Source of the DNA: Gammaproteobacteria bacterium LSUCC0057
Lineage (GTDB): Bacteria; Pseudomonadota; Gammaproteobacteria; Pseudomonadales; Porticoccaceae
Length of the DNA: 64,000 nucleotides
Reading direction: 5' to 3'
NCBI GenBank assembly: GCA_004535795.1
Contig: SPIA01000001.1
Location: 1 to 64,000, forward strand
The notes under the pieces are model-generated. The model did no database searches. It was not told the origin of the DNA and saw only the letters and a program-made list of their open reading frames with translations. Of this stretch, positions 28,497-39,332 are shown piece by piece. Positions within the stretch are counted from its first letter, which is position 1. Each line of letters begins with the position of its first letter. The position numbers and the translations under genes were made by a program.

Positions 28497-30223
28497 GCCG
28501 CGCCGCCGTCGCACCGCCGGTGCCGCGCTGGCGCTTTGCGCTGCTAGGGCTGTCGCTGGCAGTAATGCCATTGTTGCTGTTGGCAAAGGTGGCCTCGCTG
28601 CAGGTGATGAGCGGTAGCCAGCGCGGTGCCGAGTTTTTGCAGGATCAAGGCGATCGCCGCACCATCCGCGAAGAGCGGCTGCCCGCCTACCGCGGTGAGA
28701 TCACCGACCGCAATGGCGCGCCGCTGGCGGTGAGCACCCCGGTGTCGACACTGGTCGCCAACCTGTCGCTGGCCGCCGGGCGCTGGAGTGAGCAGCAGCT
28801 GGCCGCTCTGGCAGCGGTGATCGAGGAGCCAGTGGCGCAGCTGCAACAGCGCATCGCCGCCAATCCGCGCAGTCAGCACCTCTATATTGCCCGCCAGCTG
28901 CCGCTGCAGACGGCTCAGCAGGCGATGGCGCTGGGCCTGCCGGGGCTGCGCGAGCTGCGCGAATACAAGCGCTACTATCCGGCTGGCGAAGTGGCGGCGC
29001 AGCTGATCGGGCTCACCGATATCGATGGCGAAGGCATAGAGGGGTTGGAGAAGGCCTACCAGTCCTCGCTGGCTGGGCAGCACGGCCGCGCCCAGGTGAT
29101 TAAAGACCGTAGCGGCCGCACCATCAAGAGCTTGGCGCAATTGCAATCGCCGCAGATGGGCCAGCCGTTAGCGCTTACTATCGACCTACGCGTTCAATAC
29201 GCCGCTTATCGCGCGCTCAAGCGGGCGGTCGCTGAGCACCGCGCCGAGGGCGGCTCGGTGGTGGTATTAGATGTGCAGAGCGGCGAAGTGTTGTCGATCG
29301 CCAACCAGCCCTCATTTAATCCCAATGACCGCAGTCAGCTGCAGCTCGCCGCGGTGCGCAATCGCGCGGTGCAAGACCTGATCGAGCCGGGCAGCACTGT
29401 CAAGCCGCTGACCCTGCTGGCGGCGCTGGAGAGTGGTAAATTTACCGCGCAGAGTCGTATCGATACCCACCCCGGGGCAATTCAGGTCGATTACAAGCGG
29501 TTTACCGACCACAGCAACTACGGCGAGCTAGATATGGCCGGTGTGCTGAGCAAGTCGAGCAATGTCGGCACGGTGAAGATTGCCCTGCAGCTGCCGCCGG
29601 AGTCGATACGCGATCTGTTCCAGCGCTTTGGCTTTGGTCGCCCGGTCGGTCTGGGCTTGCCTGGCGAGAGCGCCGGTAATCTGCCCGCTCATCGGCGCTG
29701 GGACGATGTTACTCGGGCCAATTACGCCTTCGGCTACGGCTTGCAAGTTTCGGCGTTACAGCTAGCCAATGCCTACTTGACCTTGGCCAACCACGGCCGT
29801 GAGCGGCCGTTGAACTTAATTCTGCAGGGCGGTGGCGCTGGCCAGCACGCGGTCGCCGACGCCGATGCAGCCGACCAGATTCGCCACATGCTCGCCGGGG
29901 TGCTGGCCGAGGGGGGTACCGGACGGCGCGCCGGACTCGACGGTTACAGCAGTGCTGGCAAGACCGGTACGGTGCACAAGACTTCGGCAGCCGGTGGCTA
30001 TCACAGCGATCGCTATGTCTCGATCTTCGCCGGCATGGCGCCGGTCGACAATCCGCGCATCGTCACTGTGGTGGTGGTCGATGATCCGCGCGCTGGTGGT
30101 TACTATGGCGGCGCTGCCGCGGCGCCAGTTTTTGCCGACGTCACCGCCACCGCGCTGCGGTTGCTGCAGGTCACTCCCGATAGTTTGGCGGCCGGGGAGC
30201 AGCTGGCGGGAGCGCCGCTGTGA
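28493..30223 (+). CDS. ftsI: Septal peptidoglycan transpeptidase FtsI (PBP3)
   Basis: FtsI cross-links septal peptidoglycan together with FtsW. The 576-residue protein has a short cytosolic N-terminus, a membrane anchor (FALLGLSLAVMPLLLLAKVA), a PBP dimerisation domain and a transpeptidase domain. Active-site motifs are seen at Ser301-Thr-Val-Lys304 (EPGSTVKP), Ser355-Ser-Asn357 and Lys490-Thr-Gly, in positions close to E. coli FtsI. Starts at GTG overlapping the ftsL stop. Confidence 0.98.
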   Translation: MSRAAVAPPVPRWRFALLGLSLAVMPLLLLAKVASLQVMSGSQRGAEFLQDQGDRRTIREERLPAYRGEITDRNGAPLAVSTPVSTLVANLSLAAGRWSEQQLAALAAVIEEPVAQLQQRIAANPRSQHLYIARQLPLQTAQQAMALGLPGLRELREYKRYYPAGEVAAQLIGLTDIDGEGIEGLEKAYQSSLAGQHGRAQVIKDRSGRTIKSLAQLQSPQMGQPLALTIDLRVQYAAYRALKRAVAEHRAEGGSVVVLDVQSGEVLSIANQPSFNPNDRSQLQLAAVRNRAVQDLIEPGSTVKPLTLLAALESGKFTAQSRIDTHPGAIQVDYKRFTDHSNYGELDMAGVLSKSSNVGTVKIALQLPPESIRDLFQRFGFGRPVGLGLPGESAGNLPAHRRWDDVTRANYAFGYGLQVSALQLANAYLTLANHGRERPLNLILQGGGAGQHAVADADAADQIRHMLAGVLAEGGTGRRAGLDGYSSAGKTGTVHKTSAAGGYHSDRYVSIFAGMAPVDNPRIVTVVVVDDPRAGGYYGGAAAAPVFADVTATALRLLQVTPDSLAAGEQLAGAPL

Positions 30224-31764
30224 GTGGCGGCTGGCAGAGTGAGGCGCTGTGGCAGAGCTGCAGCGAAGCCGGCCTAGCGGTTACTGCGCAGGGCGATTGG
30301 CCGGCTGCGCTGCCGACGGGCGCCAATCTGGTGGTCGATAGCCGCCAGCTGGCTGAGGGCGATCTGTTTGTGGCGCTGGCGGGTGCCAACTACAACGGTT
30401 TGCAGTTTGTGGATGCGGCGATCGCCGCCGGCGCGCTGGCAGTGGTGGTAGATGCCGCCGTCGACATGGTGCCGCGCGCCGGCGTGAGAGTACTGCGAGT
30501 CGCGCAGTTGGCCGAACAGCTGTCGACACTAGCCGACTGCTTTTATCGCCAGCCATCGCGACGGCTAAAGGTGATCGGTGTCACCGGTACCAATGGTAAA
30601 ACCACCGTCTGTCAGCTGCTGGGCCAGCTGCTGGCGCGGCTCGGCGCGGCGGTGGCGACGATCGGCACGCTGGGCGCTGGCAGAGTCGGTACGCCACTGC
30701 AGGCCACTGGTATGACGACCGCCGATGCCTGTACCACGCAGCGACTGCTGGCAGAATTTGCCGAGCAGCAGTGTGACTATGTGGTGATGGAGGTCTCATC
30801 GCACGCCTTGGATCAAGGTCGGGTGGCGGCGATCCGTTTTGAGCAGGCGATCTTTACCAATTTGTCGCGCGATCATCTCGACTACCACCATACGCTGCAG
30901 CGCTATGCGGCAGCGAAGGCGCGGCTGTTTGCCCAATCGGGGCTGCGTCGGGCCATTCTCAACAGCGACGATGCCGCCAGCACCTTTATGGCGACTGCTA
31001 TCGGTGCTGAGACTGCAGTGAGCTACTACAGCGCCGCCGGGATTGACGGCAACTTGCGCTGTGTGGCGGCCGAATTCGATAGCGACGGCCTCACCGCACA
31101 GCTGCTGTGGGCCCCCGCGGCAGCCAAGCCGGGCACCGCTGTGAGTGTGCGCTCGCCACTGTTGGGCGACTACAACCTCGCCAACTTGTTGGCGGTAATT
31201 AGCAGTGCGCTGGCCGAGGGTTGGGCGCTGCAGAGTATTGCGGCTGAAGTGGCGACCTTGGCACCGGTCGATGGCCGCTTGCAGCGGATCAACAGCGGCG
31301 ACCTCTATGGCCAACCACTGGTGGTTGTCGACTACGCGCACACCCCCGACGCGCTGCAGAAAGTTCTGGCGGCCTTGCGCCCGGTCACCGAAGGCGAGCT
31401 GTGGGTGGTGTTTGGTTGTGGCGGCGATCGCGATACCGGTAAGCGCCCGCTGATGGCGCAAATAGCCGAGCGGGCGGCCGATCGGCTAGTCATCACCAGT
31501 GACAATCCGCGCAGTGAAAACCCCGCCACTATTATTGCCCAGATCAGCGCTGGTCTAGACCAGCCGGGACGGGCGCTGATTGAAGCCGACCGCGCCGCCG
31601 CGATTGAGCGCGCCATTGGCGAAGCCGGGCCACTCGACACAGTGGTCATTGCTGGCAAAGGCCATGAGCGCTACCAGTATGTCGCCGGAGACAAGCTGCC
31701 ATTTGACGATGTTGCCATTGCCCAGCGGTTGCTGGCGGCGCGCGCTGCGGCAGGGGGGCTGTGA
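30220..31764 (+). CDS. murE: UDP-MurNAc-tripeptide synthetase MurE (mDAP-adding)
   Basis: MurE adds meso-diaminopimelate to UDP-MurNAc-Ala-Glu. The 514-residue ligase has the ATP loop GVTGTNGKTTVCQL, the central Mur ligase domain and a C-terminal domain with DNPRSENP; DNPR is the motif that selects mDAP over lysine. GTG start overlapping the ftsI stop by four bases. The product agrees with dapB upstream in the window. Confidence 0.98.
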   Translation: MSGGWQSEALWQSCSEAGLAVTAQGDWPAALPTGANLVVDSRQLAEGDLFVALAGANYNGLQFVDAAIAAGALAVVVDAAVDMVPRAGVRVLRVAQLAEQLSTLADCFYRQPSRRLKVIGVTGTNGKTTVCQLLGQLLARLGAAVATIGTLGAGRVGTPLQATGMTTADACTTQRLLAEFAEQQCDYVVMEVSSHALDQGRVAAIRFEQAIFTNLSRDHLDYHHTLQRYAAAKARLFAQSGLRRAILNSDDAASTFMATAIGAETAVSYYSAAGIDGNLRCVAAEFDSDGLTAQLLWAPAAAKPGTAVSVRSPLLGDYNLANLLAVISSALAEGWALQSIAAEVATLAPVDGRLQRINSGDLYGQPLVVVDYAHTPDALQKVLAALRPVTEGELWVVFGCGGDRDTGKRPLMAQIAERAADRLVITSDNPRSENPATIIAQISAGLDQPGRALIEADRAAAIERAIGEAGPLDTVVIAGKGHERYQYVAGDKLPFDDVAIAQRLLAARAAAGGL

Positions 31765-33146
31765 TGTTGGCGTCGCGCTCTCTAGTAGATATCGCCGAGC
31801 GTTTTGGTGGCACGCTGTGGTGCCGCGACGGCTTGGCCGGCGCGCCGGCTACTGAGTACAGCGGAGTCGCCATTGACAGCCGCGCTGTTGCCGCTGGCGA
31901 GTTGTTTGTCGCCATTGTCGGCCGCAGCCAAGACGGTCATAACTTTGTCGCTGAAGTGGGTGACCGCGCCGCCGCGCTGGTGGTCGACAGAGTGCAACCG
32001 GATTCACCGCTGCTGCAGTGGGTGGTCGACGACACCACCGTGGCGCTGGGACAGCTCGCGCAGTTCGAGCGCGAGCATTTTAACCACCCGGTTATTGCCT
32101 TGACCGGCAGCTCTGGCAAAAGCTCGGTGAAAGAGATGTGCGCGGCGATTCTGCGGTTGTGTGCGCCGACGCTGGCGACCGCCGGCAATCTCAACAACCA
32201 GTTTGGTGCGCCGCTGACACTACTGGCACTGACGCCAGAGCACCGCTATGCGGTGATTGAGCTGGGTGCCAGCGGGGTCGGTGATATCGCCTATCTGGCC
32301 GCGCTGACCCAGGCCAATGTGGCGCTGGTCAACAACATTCAGCCGGCCCATGTCGAGGGGTTTGGCTCGCTCGAGGCGATCGCCGCAGAGAAGAGTGCTA
32401 TTTACCGCCAGCTCGGTGCAGCCGATACCGCGGTGATCAATCTCGACGAACCCTATGCCGCCGGTTGGCAGCGGCAGCTGGCGGTGGCACGTGTGATCAC
32501 CTTCTCGGTGGCGCAGCAAAGCGCCGACCTCACCGCCACGGAGGTGGCGTTGAGTGCCGGCGGTTGCGCGCACTTTTTACTGCAGGCCGAGGGTCGCAGC
32601 GCGGCTGTCGAGCTCAAGGTGCCAGGGCTGCACCAAATTAATAACGCACTGGCCGCGGCGGCGCTGGCGCGGGCGGTGGGCGTGGATATTGAGACGATTG
32701 CCCGCGGTTTGTCGACAGCTACCACGCTCAGCGGCCGACTCACTGTCGAGCGCTTGACCGAAAAAGTGACCTTGATCGACGACAGTTACAACGCCAACCC
32801 CGGCTCGGTGGCGGCAGCGATCGATCTGTTGGCAGCGATGCCGGGGTTGCGCTGTCTGGTGCTGGGCGACATGGCCGAGCTCGGTGAGCGCGCCGCCGAC
32901 TGGCACCGCGAGGTCGGCCGCTACGCCGCCGAGCAGGCCATTGATGCCGTGTTTGGTGTCGGCGAGCTGGCGGCTTTGGCCGCCGAAAGTGCCGCCGGTA
33001 GCGTCTGCCGCGATCAGGCGCACTGTCTGCAGTCGCTGCTGGCCATCACCGCGCAGGCCAGTGAAGTGACTCTGCTGGTGAAGGGGTCGCGAAGTGCCGG
33101 TATGGATAAATTGTGCGCGCAGCTGCGCGCTGAGGTAAAAGCCTAA
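31764..33146 (+). CDS. murF: UDP-MurNAc-pentapeptide synthetase MurF
   Basis: MurF adds D-Ala-D-Ala to the tripeptide precursor. The 460-residue ligase has the ATP loop [14 protein letters not shown], the [13 protein letters not shown] segment, and [17 protein letters not shown] in the C-terminal domain. I use the ATG that overlaps the murE TGA by one base; a GTG one codon earlier is also possible. Confidence 0.98.
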   Translation: MLASRSLVDIAERFGGTLWCRDGLAGAPATEYSGVAIDSRAVAAGELFVAIVGRSQDGHNFVAEVGDRAAALVVDRVQPDSPLLQWVVDDTTVALGQLAQFEREHFNHPVIALTGSSGKSSVKEMCAAILRLCAPTLATAGNLNNQFGAPLTLLALTPEHRYAVIELGASGVGDIAYLAALTQANVALVNNIQPAHVEGFGSLEAIAAEKSAIYRQLGAADTAVINLDEPYAAGWQRQLAVARVITFSVAQQSADLTATEVALSAGGCAHFLLQAEGRSAAVELKVPGLHQINNALAAAALARAVGVDIETIARGLSTATTLSGRLTVERLTEKVTLIDDSYNANPGSVAAAIDLLAAMPGLRCLVLGDMAELGERAADWHREVGRYAAEQAIDAVFGVGELAALAAESAAGSVCRDQAHCLQSLLAITAQASEVTLLVKGSRSAGMDKLCAQLRAEVKA

Positions 33147-34228
33147 TGTTGCTCTGGTTAGCTGAGTATTTACAGCAGTTCTACGCGCCTTTTAATGTGC
33201 TCAGCTATCTGACCTTGCGAGCGATATTGGCGGTGTTGACTGCGCTGGTGTTCAGCTGGTGGGCGGGGCCAAAATTGATTGCCAAACTCAATGCGCTGCA
33301 GATGGGCCAGGCGATCCGCGATGATGGGCCGCAGAGCCATCTGGCCAAAGCGGGCACGCCAACCATGGGTGGCGTGTTAATTCTGCTGGCGATTGTCGTC
33401 AGCACCTTGCTGTGGTCGGATCTGGGCAACCGCTTTGTCTGGGTGGTGGTGGCGGTGACGCTGGCGTTTGGTTCGATCGGCTGGGTCGATGACTACCGCA
33501 AAGTGGTCGAGAAAAACCCGCGCGGTCTGCCGGCGCGGTGGAAGTATTTTTGGCAGTCGCTGGCCGGTCTGGGCGCCGCCATATTCCTCTACAGCAGCGC
33601 GCAATCCCCAGCGGAGCTCGAGTTGATTGTGCCATTTTTCAAACAGGTCGCGATCCCTCTGGGGCTGGGGTTCATCGTGCTCTGCTACTTTGTCATCGTA
33701 GGCACCAGTAACGCTGTCAATCTCACCGACGGCCTCGATGGGCTGGCGATTCTGCCCACGGTGCTGGTCGGCGGTGCACTGGGGCTGTTTGCCTATCTCA
33801 GCGGCAATGTGCAATTTGCCCAGTATCTGCACATTCCCTACATCAACGGCTCCGGCGAGCTGATTGTATTCGCCGCGGCGCTGTGTGGTGCTGGGCTCGG
33901 CTTTTTGTGGTTTAACACCTATCCAGCCATGGTTTTTATGGGCGATGTCGGTGCACTGGCGCTGGGCGCTGCGCTGGGGGTGATGGCGGTGATTGTCCGC
34001 CAGGAGCTGGTGCTGTTCATCATGGGCGGGGTGTTCGTTATGGAGACTGTCTCGGTGATGATGCAGGTGGCGTCGTTCAAATTGACCGGCAAGCGCATTT
34101 TTCGCATGGCGCCGATTCACCACCATTTTGAGTTGAAGGGCTGGCCCGAGCCGCGGGTGATAGTGCGGTTTTGGATTATTACGGTAGTGCTGGTGCTGAT
34201 TGGGCTGGCGACATTGAAACTGCGTTAA
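33146..34228 (+). CDS. mraY: Phospho-MurNAc-pentapeptide transferase MraY
   Basis: MraY makes lipid I by moving phospho-MurNAc-pentapeptide onto undecaprenyl phosphate. The 360-residue, ten-helix membrane enzyme has the conserved [41 protein letters not shown] with the magnesium-binding Asp, and [17 protein letters not shown]. The ATG overlaps the murF stop. Confidence 0.99.
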   Translation: MLLWLAEYLQQFYAPFNVLSYLTLRAILAVLTALVFSWWAGPKLIAKLNALQMGQAIRDDGPQSHLAKAGTPTMGGVLILLAIVVSTLLWSDLGNRFVWVVVAVTLAFGSIGWVDDYRKVVEKNPRGLPARWKYFWQSLAGLGAAIFLYSSAQSPAELELIVPFFKQVAIPLGLGFIVLCYFVIVGTSNAVNLTDGLDGLAILPTVLVGGALGLFAYLSGNVQFAQYLHIPYINGSGELIVFAAALCGAGLGFLWFNTYPAMVFMGDVGALALGAALGVMAVIVRQELVLFIMGGVFVMETVSVMMQVASFKLTGKRIFRMAPIHHHFELKGWPEPRVIVRFWIITVVLVLIGLATLKLR

Positions 34229-34255
34229 TGACAATACGGAGCGGAAAACAGAGAG

Positions 34256-35617
34256 ATGAGTGATCTGATCGCCACTAGCGCGCGTTGCGCGATTGTCGGG
34301 ATGGGCCAAACCGGTCTGTCACTGGCGCGCTATTGCTCGGCGAATGGTCTCTCGTTTGATCTTTTCGACTCGCGCAGCGAACCGCCGCTGGCGGCGACCA
34401 TCGCCGCAGAGTTTCCCGCTGTGCGTTGCTTTACCGGGCCGTTTGACGGTGAGCAGTTGAGCGCTTACCCACAGCTGCTGCTCAGCCCCGGTGTCGCTCG
34501 CAGTGAACCGGCGATTCAACAGGCGCTGCGCGCCGGCGCGGTATTGAGTGGCGATGCGCAACTATTTTTTAACGCGGCCAAGGCTCCGGTAGTGGCCATC
34601 ACCGGCTCCAATGGCAAGAGCACGGTGACCACGCTGGTGGCGGCGATGGCGGCCGCAGCGGGGCGCCGAGTGGCGGTGGGCGGCAATCTCGGCACGCCGA
34701 TGCTGGAGCTGCTCGACGCGTCCGTTGAGTTATATGTTGTCGAGCTCTCTAGTTTCCAGCTAGAGCTGCTCGACGACTGCCGCGGTGCCATAGTGGCTCT
34801 GCTCAATATTAGCCCCGACCACATGGATCGCTACGCCGATATCAACAGTTATCGCGCTGCTAAACAGCGCATCTATCGCGGCGCCTCGGTGGCGGTCTGC
34901 AATCGTGCCGATCTGCTCACCCACGGCCTCCACTCGAGCGGTGTCAAGCAGCTGAGCTTTGGTCTGGGTGCGCCTGATCTCGGCGATTGGGGGGTGGCTG
35001 AGGTCAACGGTGAGCCCTACCTGCACTGCGGGCTGGAGCCGCTATTGGCGGTCCACCAGCTGCCGTTGCGCGGCGCTCACAACGTCGCCAACGCTCTGGC
35101 GGCACTGGCGTTGGGTGGCGCAGCCGGCCTTGAACGGGCCGCGATGGTCTCGGCCTTGAGAGCCTTTAAGGGGCTGCCGCACCGCTGCGAGCTAGTCGCC
35201 GAGCGCAACGGGGTGGTCTACATCAACGACTCCAAAGCGACCAACGTCGGCGCCGCCGTCGCGGCGCTGCAGGGGCTGGCAGCAACCAGCGGTGGCCAGT
35301 TAATTTTGTTGGCCGGTGGCGACGCCAAGGGGCAGCAGTTCACTGCCCTGGCGGCAGCGGCCAGTGGCCGGGTCAAGCGTGTGGCACTGTTTGGCCGCGA
35401 TGGCGGGCAGCTCGCCGCGGCGTTCGCCCAGACCCTCGCGCCAGAGCAAATCTCTCTGCGCGAGCAACTCAGCGAGGCCTTCGCCGACGCCGTTGCAGCG
35501 GCGGCGCCGGGCGACACTGTGCTGTTGGCGCCGGCCTGTGCCAGCTTTGATCAGTACTCAGGTTTTGCCGCGCGCGGCGAGCAGTTCCGCGCGCTGGTAT
35601 TGGGAGCTGCAGCGTGA
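34256..35617 (+). CDS. murD: UDP-MurNAc-L-alanine:D-glutamate ligase MurD
   Basis: MurD adds D-glutamate to UDP-MurNAc-Ala. The 453-residue ligase opens with a Rossmann-type CAIVGMGQTGLSLARY, has the ATP loop AITGSNGKSTVTTLV, VVELSSFQLE, and the C-terminal YINDSKATNVGAA. An ATG with GAGAG upstream lies 27 bases after mraY. Confidence 0.98.
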   Translation: MSDLIATSARCAIVGMGQTGLSLARYCSANGLSFDLFDSRSEPPLAATIAAEFPAVRCFTGPFDGEQLSAYPQLLLSPGVARSEPAIQQALRAGAVLSGDAQLFFNAAKAPVVAITGSNGKSTVTTLVAAMAAAAGRRVAVGGNLGTPMLELLDASVELYVVELSSFQLELLDDCRGAIVALLNISPDHMDRYADINSYRAAKQRIYRGASVAVCNRADLLTHGLHSSGVKQLSFGLGAPDLGDWGVAEVNGEPYLHCGLEPLLAVHQLPLRGAHNVANALAALALGGAAGLERAAMVSALRAFKGLPHRCELVAERNGVVYINDSKATNVGAAVAALQGLAATSGGQLILLAGGDAKGQQFTALAAAASGRVKRVALFGRDGGQLAAAFAQTLAPEQISLREQLSEAFADAVAAAAPGDTVLLAPACASFDQYSGFAARGEQFRALVLGAAA

Positions 35618-36819
35618 TCGCGGCACTGCAGAGACAGTGGCGAGAGCTGCTGCAACGGTTGACGCGGGTGCCTGACCCTTGGCTGTTGCTGCCGGTGTTG
35701 GCGCTGCTTTCGATCGGTTTGGTGATGGTCACCTCGGCGTCGCTGAGCTTTGCCGCCGACCGCTTTAACAACCCGCTGCTGTTTATGCGCAGCCACCTGC
35801 TCTATCTGCTGTTGGGTGGTGTCGCGCTGCTGCTGGGCTGGAGTGTCGACAGCCAGTTTTGGGCGGCGCGCAGTCGTTTGTGGCTGCTGCTGGGGCTGCT
35901 GTTGATGCTGCTAATCATGCTGCCAGGGATCGGCTATTCAGCTAATGGCGCAACCCGCTGGCTGCGCTTGGGGGGGTTCACCGTACAGATCGCCGAGCTG
36001 GTCAAAATAGCGCTGATTGTCTACTTGGCCGCCTGGTTGCAGCGCTATCGCGAACTATTCATACAAGCGCCGCAAGTGGCTTGGCAGCCGGTACTGGTAG
36101 TGGCGCTGTTTGCCGCACTGCTGCTGGCACAGCCCGACTTTGGCTCGGTGGTGGTAATTGTCGCCAGCAGCGCTGCGCTGCTATTTATCGGTGGTCTGCA
36201 GCTGCGCTGGTTGCTGGTGAGCGCGGCGCTATTGGCTGCGCTGGGCTTTTTCTTGGTGGCCGAACAGAGTTATCGGCTGGCGCGGATCACTGCCTACCTC
36301 GACCCCTGGGCCGACCAGTTTAGCAGCGGCTACCAACTCACCCAGTCGCTGATCGCGTTTGGGCGCGGCGAGTGGTTCGGTGTCGGTTTGGGTCAGTCGC
36401 TGCAGAAGATGCTCTACCTGCCAGAGGCGCACACCGACTTCGTCTTCGCCATTTATGCCGAAGAGTTTGGCTTTGTCGGTGTGGTGGTGCTGGTTGCTCT
36501 GTTTGCGCTGCTGGTCGGGCGGCTGTTGCAGCTGGGCTATCGGGCGCTGGCGCTGTCGCAGTGGTATCTGGGTTTTATGTTGATCGGTTTCGGTGTGATG
36601 TTGGCCGGGCAGAGCTTTATTAATTTGGGCGTTAACGCCGGTCTGTTGCCGACCAAGGGGCTGACGCTTCCGTTTGTCAGTTTTGGCGGCAGCTCGCTGA
36701 TTGTCAGCATGGCGATGGCCGGCCTGTGGTTGGCGGCAGCGCGCGAGTTGGCGGCGGTCAGCGGCATCGCTCGATCGCCGCGGCGCGGCCTATCAGCAGT
36801 GCGAGGTAGTTATGTCTGA
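35614..36819 (+). CDS. ftsW: Peptidoglycan glycosyltransferase FtsW
   Basis: FtsW is the SEDS-family polymerase of septal glycan strands, paired with FtsI. The 401-residue protein has about ten membrane helices, GATRWLRLGGFTVQIAELVKIA with the catalytic-region residues, AHTDFVFAIYAEEFGF, and the C-terminal PTKGLTLPFVSFGGSSL. GTG start overlapping the murD stop. Confidence 0.98.
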   Translation: MIAALQRQWRELLQRLTRVPDPWLLLPVLALLSIGLVMVTSASLSFAADRFNNPLLFMRSHLLYLLLGGVALLLGWSVDSQFWAARSRLWLLLGLLLMLLIMLPGIGYSANGATRWLRLGGFTVQIAELVKIALIVYLAAWLQRYRELFIQAPQVAWQPVLVVALFAALLLAQPDFGSVVVIVASSAALLFIGGLQLRWLLVSAALLAALGFFLVAEQSYRLARITAYLDPWADQFSSGYQLTQSLIAFGRGEWFGVGLGQSLQKMLYLPEAHTDFVFAIYAEEFGFVGVVVLVALFALLVGRLLQLGYRALALSQWYLGFMLIGFGVMLAGQSFINLGVNAGLLPTKGLTLPFVSFGGSSLIVSMAMAGLWLAAARELAAVSGIARSPRRGLSAVRGSYV

Positions 36820-37903
36820 GCGTGATGGCAGCGCCGTGCGCGTAATGATTATGGCCGGTGGTACAGGCGGCCATGTGATACCAGCGCTGTCGGTAGCCGA
36901 GCAGCTGCAGGCGCGCGGCTGCCGCGTCGAGTGGCTCGGCACGGCGGCGGGTATTGAAGCGAAGCTGGTCCCCGCCGCCGGTATTACCCTGCATCAACTC
37001 GCCATTGAGGGGGTGCGCGGACGCGGCCTACTGACACTGTTAAAGGCGCCGTGGCTGTTGATCAACGCGGTGCGCGCCGCGCGCCGTCAGCTGCGCGACA
37101 GTGGCACTCAAGTGGTGCTGGGCATGGGCGGATTTGCCTCCGGGCCGGGTGCGCTGGCAGCCTATTGGTTAAAAATACCGGTGGTGCTGCACGAGCAAAA
37201 TGCCGTCGCCGGCACCACTAATCGCTTTGTCGCCAAGTTTGCTCGACGGGTGTTGTTGGGTTTTCCAGCCGCGCTCAACGGCGGCGAATGGCTGGGCAAT
37301 CCGGTGCGCAGTGACATCGCCGCGATTGCCAGCCCCAACCAGCGCTTGCAGCCACGCACGGGTCGCGCGCGCCTGCTGGTATTGGGTGGCAGTCGCGGCG
37401 CTTTAGCGCTCAACCAGCTGCTGCCGCGCGCGCTGGCGCTGCTGCCGGCTGAGCAGCGCCCCGAGGTGTGGCATCAGACCGGTGCCGCCCACTGTGATAG
37501 CACTCGCCAGCGCTATGCCAAGCTGGCGGTCGAGGCCAAGGTGGTCGCCTTTATCGATGATATGGCGCAGGCCTATCGCTGGGCCGATTTTGCGGTCTGC
37601 CGCGCCGGTGCTCTTACCGTTGCCGAGCTCACCGCGGCTGGCCTCGGCGCTATTTTGGTGCCGTTCCCGTTCGCTATCGATGACCATCAAAGTCGCAATG
37701 GCGAACTGCTGGTCAACGCCGGGGCGGCGCTGCTGTTCCAGCAGCGCGATCTCACCGCCGAGCGGTTGGCCAACCAGATCAAGACGCTGGCCAGTTCGGG
37801 CGATCACCGACTGGGTATGGCGCTGCGCGCTCGCTCGCTGGCCAAACCCGGTGCTGCAGAGCGTATCGCTACCATTTGCTGCGAGGTGGCCAATGCCGAG
37901 TAA
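36812..37903 (+). CDS. murG: Lipid II synthase MurG
   Basis: MurG transfers GlcNAc to lipid I at the inner face of the membrane. The 363-residue GT-B enzyme has [21 protein letters not shown], the acceptor-side [13 protein letters not shown], and the donor-site [25 protein letters not shown] use the ATG of [11 protein letters not shown], with GAGG upstream and an 8-base overlap with ftsW. Confidence 0.98.
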   Translation: MSERDGSAVRVMIMAGGTGGHVIPALSVAEQLQARGCRVEWLGTAAGIEAKLVPAAGITLHQLAIEGVRGRGLLTLLKAPWLLINAVRAARRQLRDSGTQVVLGMGGFASGPGALAAYWLKIPVVLHEQNAVAGTTNRFVAKFARRVLLGFPAALNGGEWLGNPVRSDIAAIASPNQRLQPRTGRARLLVLGGSRGALALNQLLPRALALLPAEQRPEVWHQTGAAHCDSTRQRYAKLAVEAKVVAFIDDMAQAYRWADFAVCRAGALTVAELTAAGLGAILVPFPFAIDDHQSRNGELLVNAGAALLFQQRDLTAERLANQIKTLASSGDHRLGMALRARSLAKPGAAERIATICCEVANAE

Positions 37904-39332
37904 ACCGTTCAGCGCGCCAGAGATGCGCCGCATCCGCCGTATTCACTTTGTCGGTATCGGCGGCAGTGGTATGTCGGGTATCGCTGAGGTGTTGTGCACA
38001 CTGGGTTACCGCGTCAGTGGCTCCGATAGCGCCGACAGTGCCGTCGTCGCCCATCTGCGCGAGGTCGGCTGTAGTGTCGATATCGGCCACAGTGCCGAGC
38101 AGGTGTTGGGCGCGGATGTTGTGGTGCAATCGTCGGCGATTGGCAGTGACAACGAAGAGATTAGCGCGGCGCGCAGCGCTAAAATTCCGGTGGTGCCGCG
38201 CGCCGAAATGCTCGCCGAGTTGATGCGCTATCGCCACGCCATCGCAGTGGCCGGCACCCACGGCAAAACCACCACCACCAGTTTGATAACGGCGATCTTT
38301 GCCGCCGGCGGTTGTGACCCCACTTTTATTGTCGGCGGGCGGGTCAACTCGGCCGGACGCGGCGCGCAGCTGGGCAGCAGCCGCTACCTGATCGCCGAAG
38401 CCGATGAGAGCGACGCCTCGTTCTTGCACCTGCAGCCGCTAGTGGCGGTAGTGACCAATATTGAGCCGGACCATATGGAGACATATGGCTTTGACGAGCA
38501 GCGCCTGCATCGCACTTTTGTCGAGTTTCTCCACAACTTGCCTTTTTATGGTTTGGCCGTGATCTGTGGCGACGATCCGGTGTTGTGCCAGCTGCGCGAG
38601 CAGATCGGTCGGCCGCTGTTGAGTTACGGTTTCAGCGATGGCGTCGACTACCAGATCAGTGAGCTGGAGCTGGTTGCCAACCGCAGCCGCTTTACCGTCA
38701 GCCGGCCGGCGCCACTGCCGCCGCTGCGCGTCGAGCTGCAGCTGCCGGGGCGCCACAATGCACTCAACGCGGCGGCGGCAATCGCCGTGGCCAGCGATGA
38801 AAAAATTGCCGACAGTGCGATTTTGGCCGGTTTGGCCGGCTTCTCAGGCGTTGGCCGCCGCTTTGAAATTTACGGCGACTACCCTGTCGCCAGCGGTAGC
38901 GCGATGCTGGTCGACGACTACGGCCACCACCCCACCGAGTTGCGCGCCACTATCGCCGCAGCGCGCGCTGGGTGGCCGGAAAAACGTCTGGCGATGATCT
39001 TCCAGCCGCACCGATTCACCCGCACACGCGATCTCTACGACGACTTTGTCGCAGTGCTCGAACAGGTTGATCTGCTGCTGTTGTTGGAAGTCTACAGCGC
39101 CGGCGAAGAGCCGCTGCCCGGTATTGGCAGTCGCCAGCTGGCGGCCAGTATCCGTCAGCGCGGCCGCATCGATCCGATTGTCGTCGACAATCTCGCCGAG
39201 GTGCCGGCACTGCTCCAGAACTTGTTGTGCGATGGTGATCTGTTGCTGACACAAGGGGCGGGCAGCGTCTCTAAATTGGTCGCACAACTGGCCGCGGCGA
39301 TACCCCGCGACAGAGTAGAGGTGGCGCCATGA
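37893..39332 (+). CDS. murC: UDP-N-acetylmuramate:L-alanine ligase MurC
   Basis: MurC adds L-alanine to UDP-MurNAc, the first peptide step. The 479-residue ligase has [18 protein letters not shown], the ATP loop [29 protein letters not shown], and the C-terminal [14 protein letters not shown] and [12 protein letters not shown]. The ATG with GAGG upstream overlaps murG by 11 bases; an ATG ten codons on is an alternative. The frame runs open far upstream inside murG, but that part is not MurC-like. Confidence 0.98.
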   Translation: MPSKPFSAPEMRRIRRIHFVGIGGSGMSGIAEVLCTLGYRVSGSDSADSAVVAHLREVGCSVDIGHSAEQVLGADVVVQSSAIGSDNEEISAARSAKIPVVPRAEMLAELMRYRHAIAVAGTHGKTTTTSLITAIFAAGGCDPTFIVGGRVNSAGRGAQLGSSRYLIAEADESDASFLHLQPLVAVVTNIEPDHMETYGFDEQRLHRTFVEFLHNLPFYGLAVICGDDPVLCQLREQIGRPLLSYGFSDGVDYQISELELVANRSRFTVSRPAPLPPLRVELQLPGRHNALNAAAAIAVASDEKIADSAILAGLAGFSGVGRRFEIYGDYPVASGSAMLVDDYGHHPTELRATIAAARAGWPEKRLAMIFQPHRFTRTRDLYDDFVAVLEQVDLLLLLEVYSAGEEPLPGIGSRQLAASIRQRGRIDPIVVDNLAEVPALLQNLLCDGDLLLTQGAGSVSKLVAQLAAAIPRDRVEVAP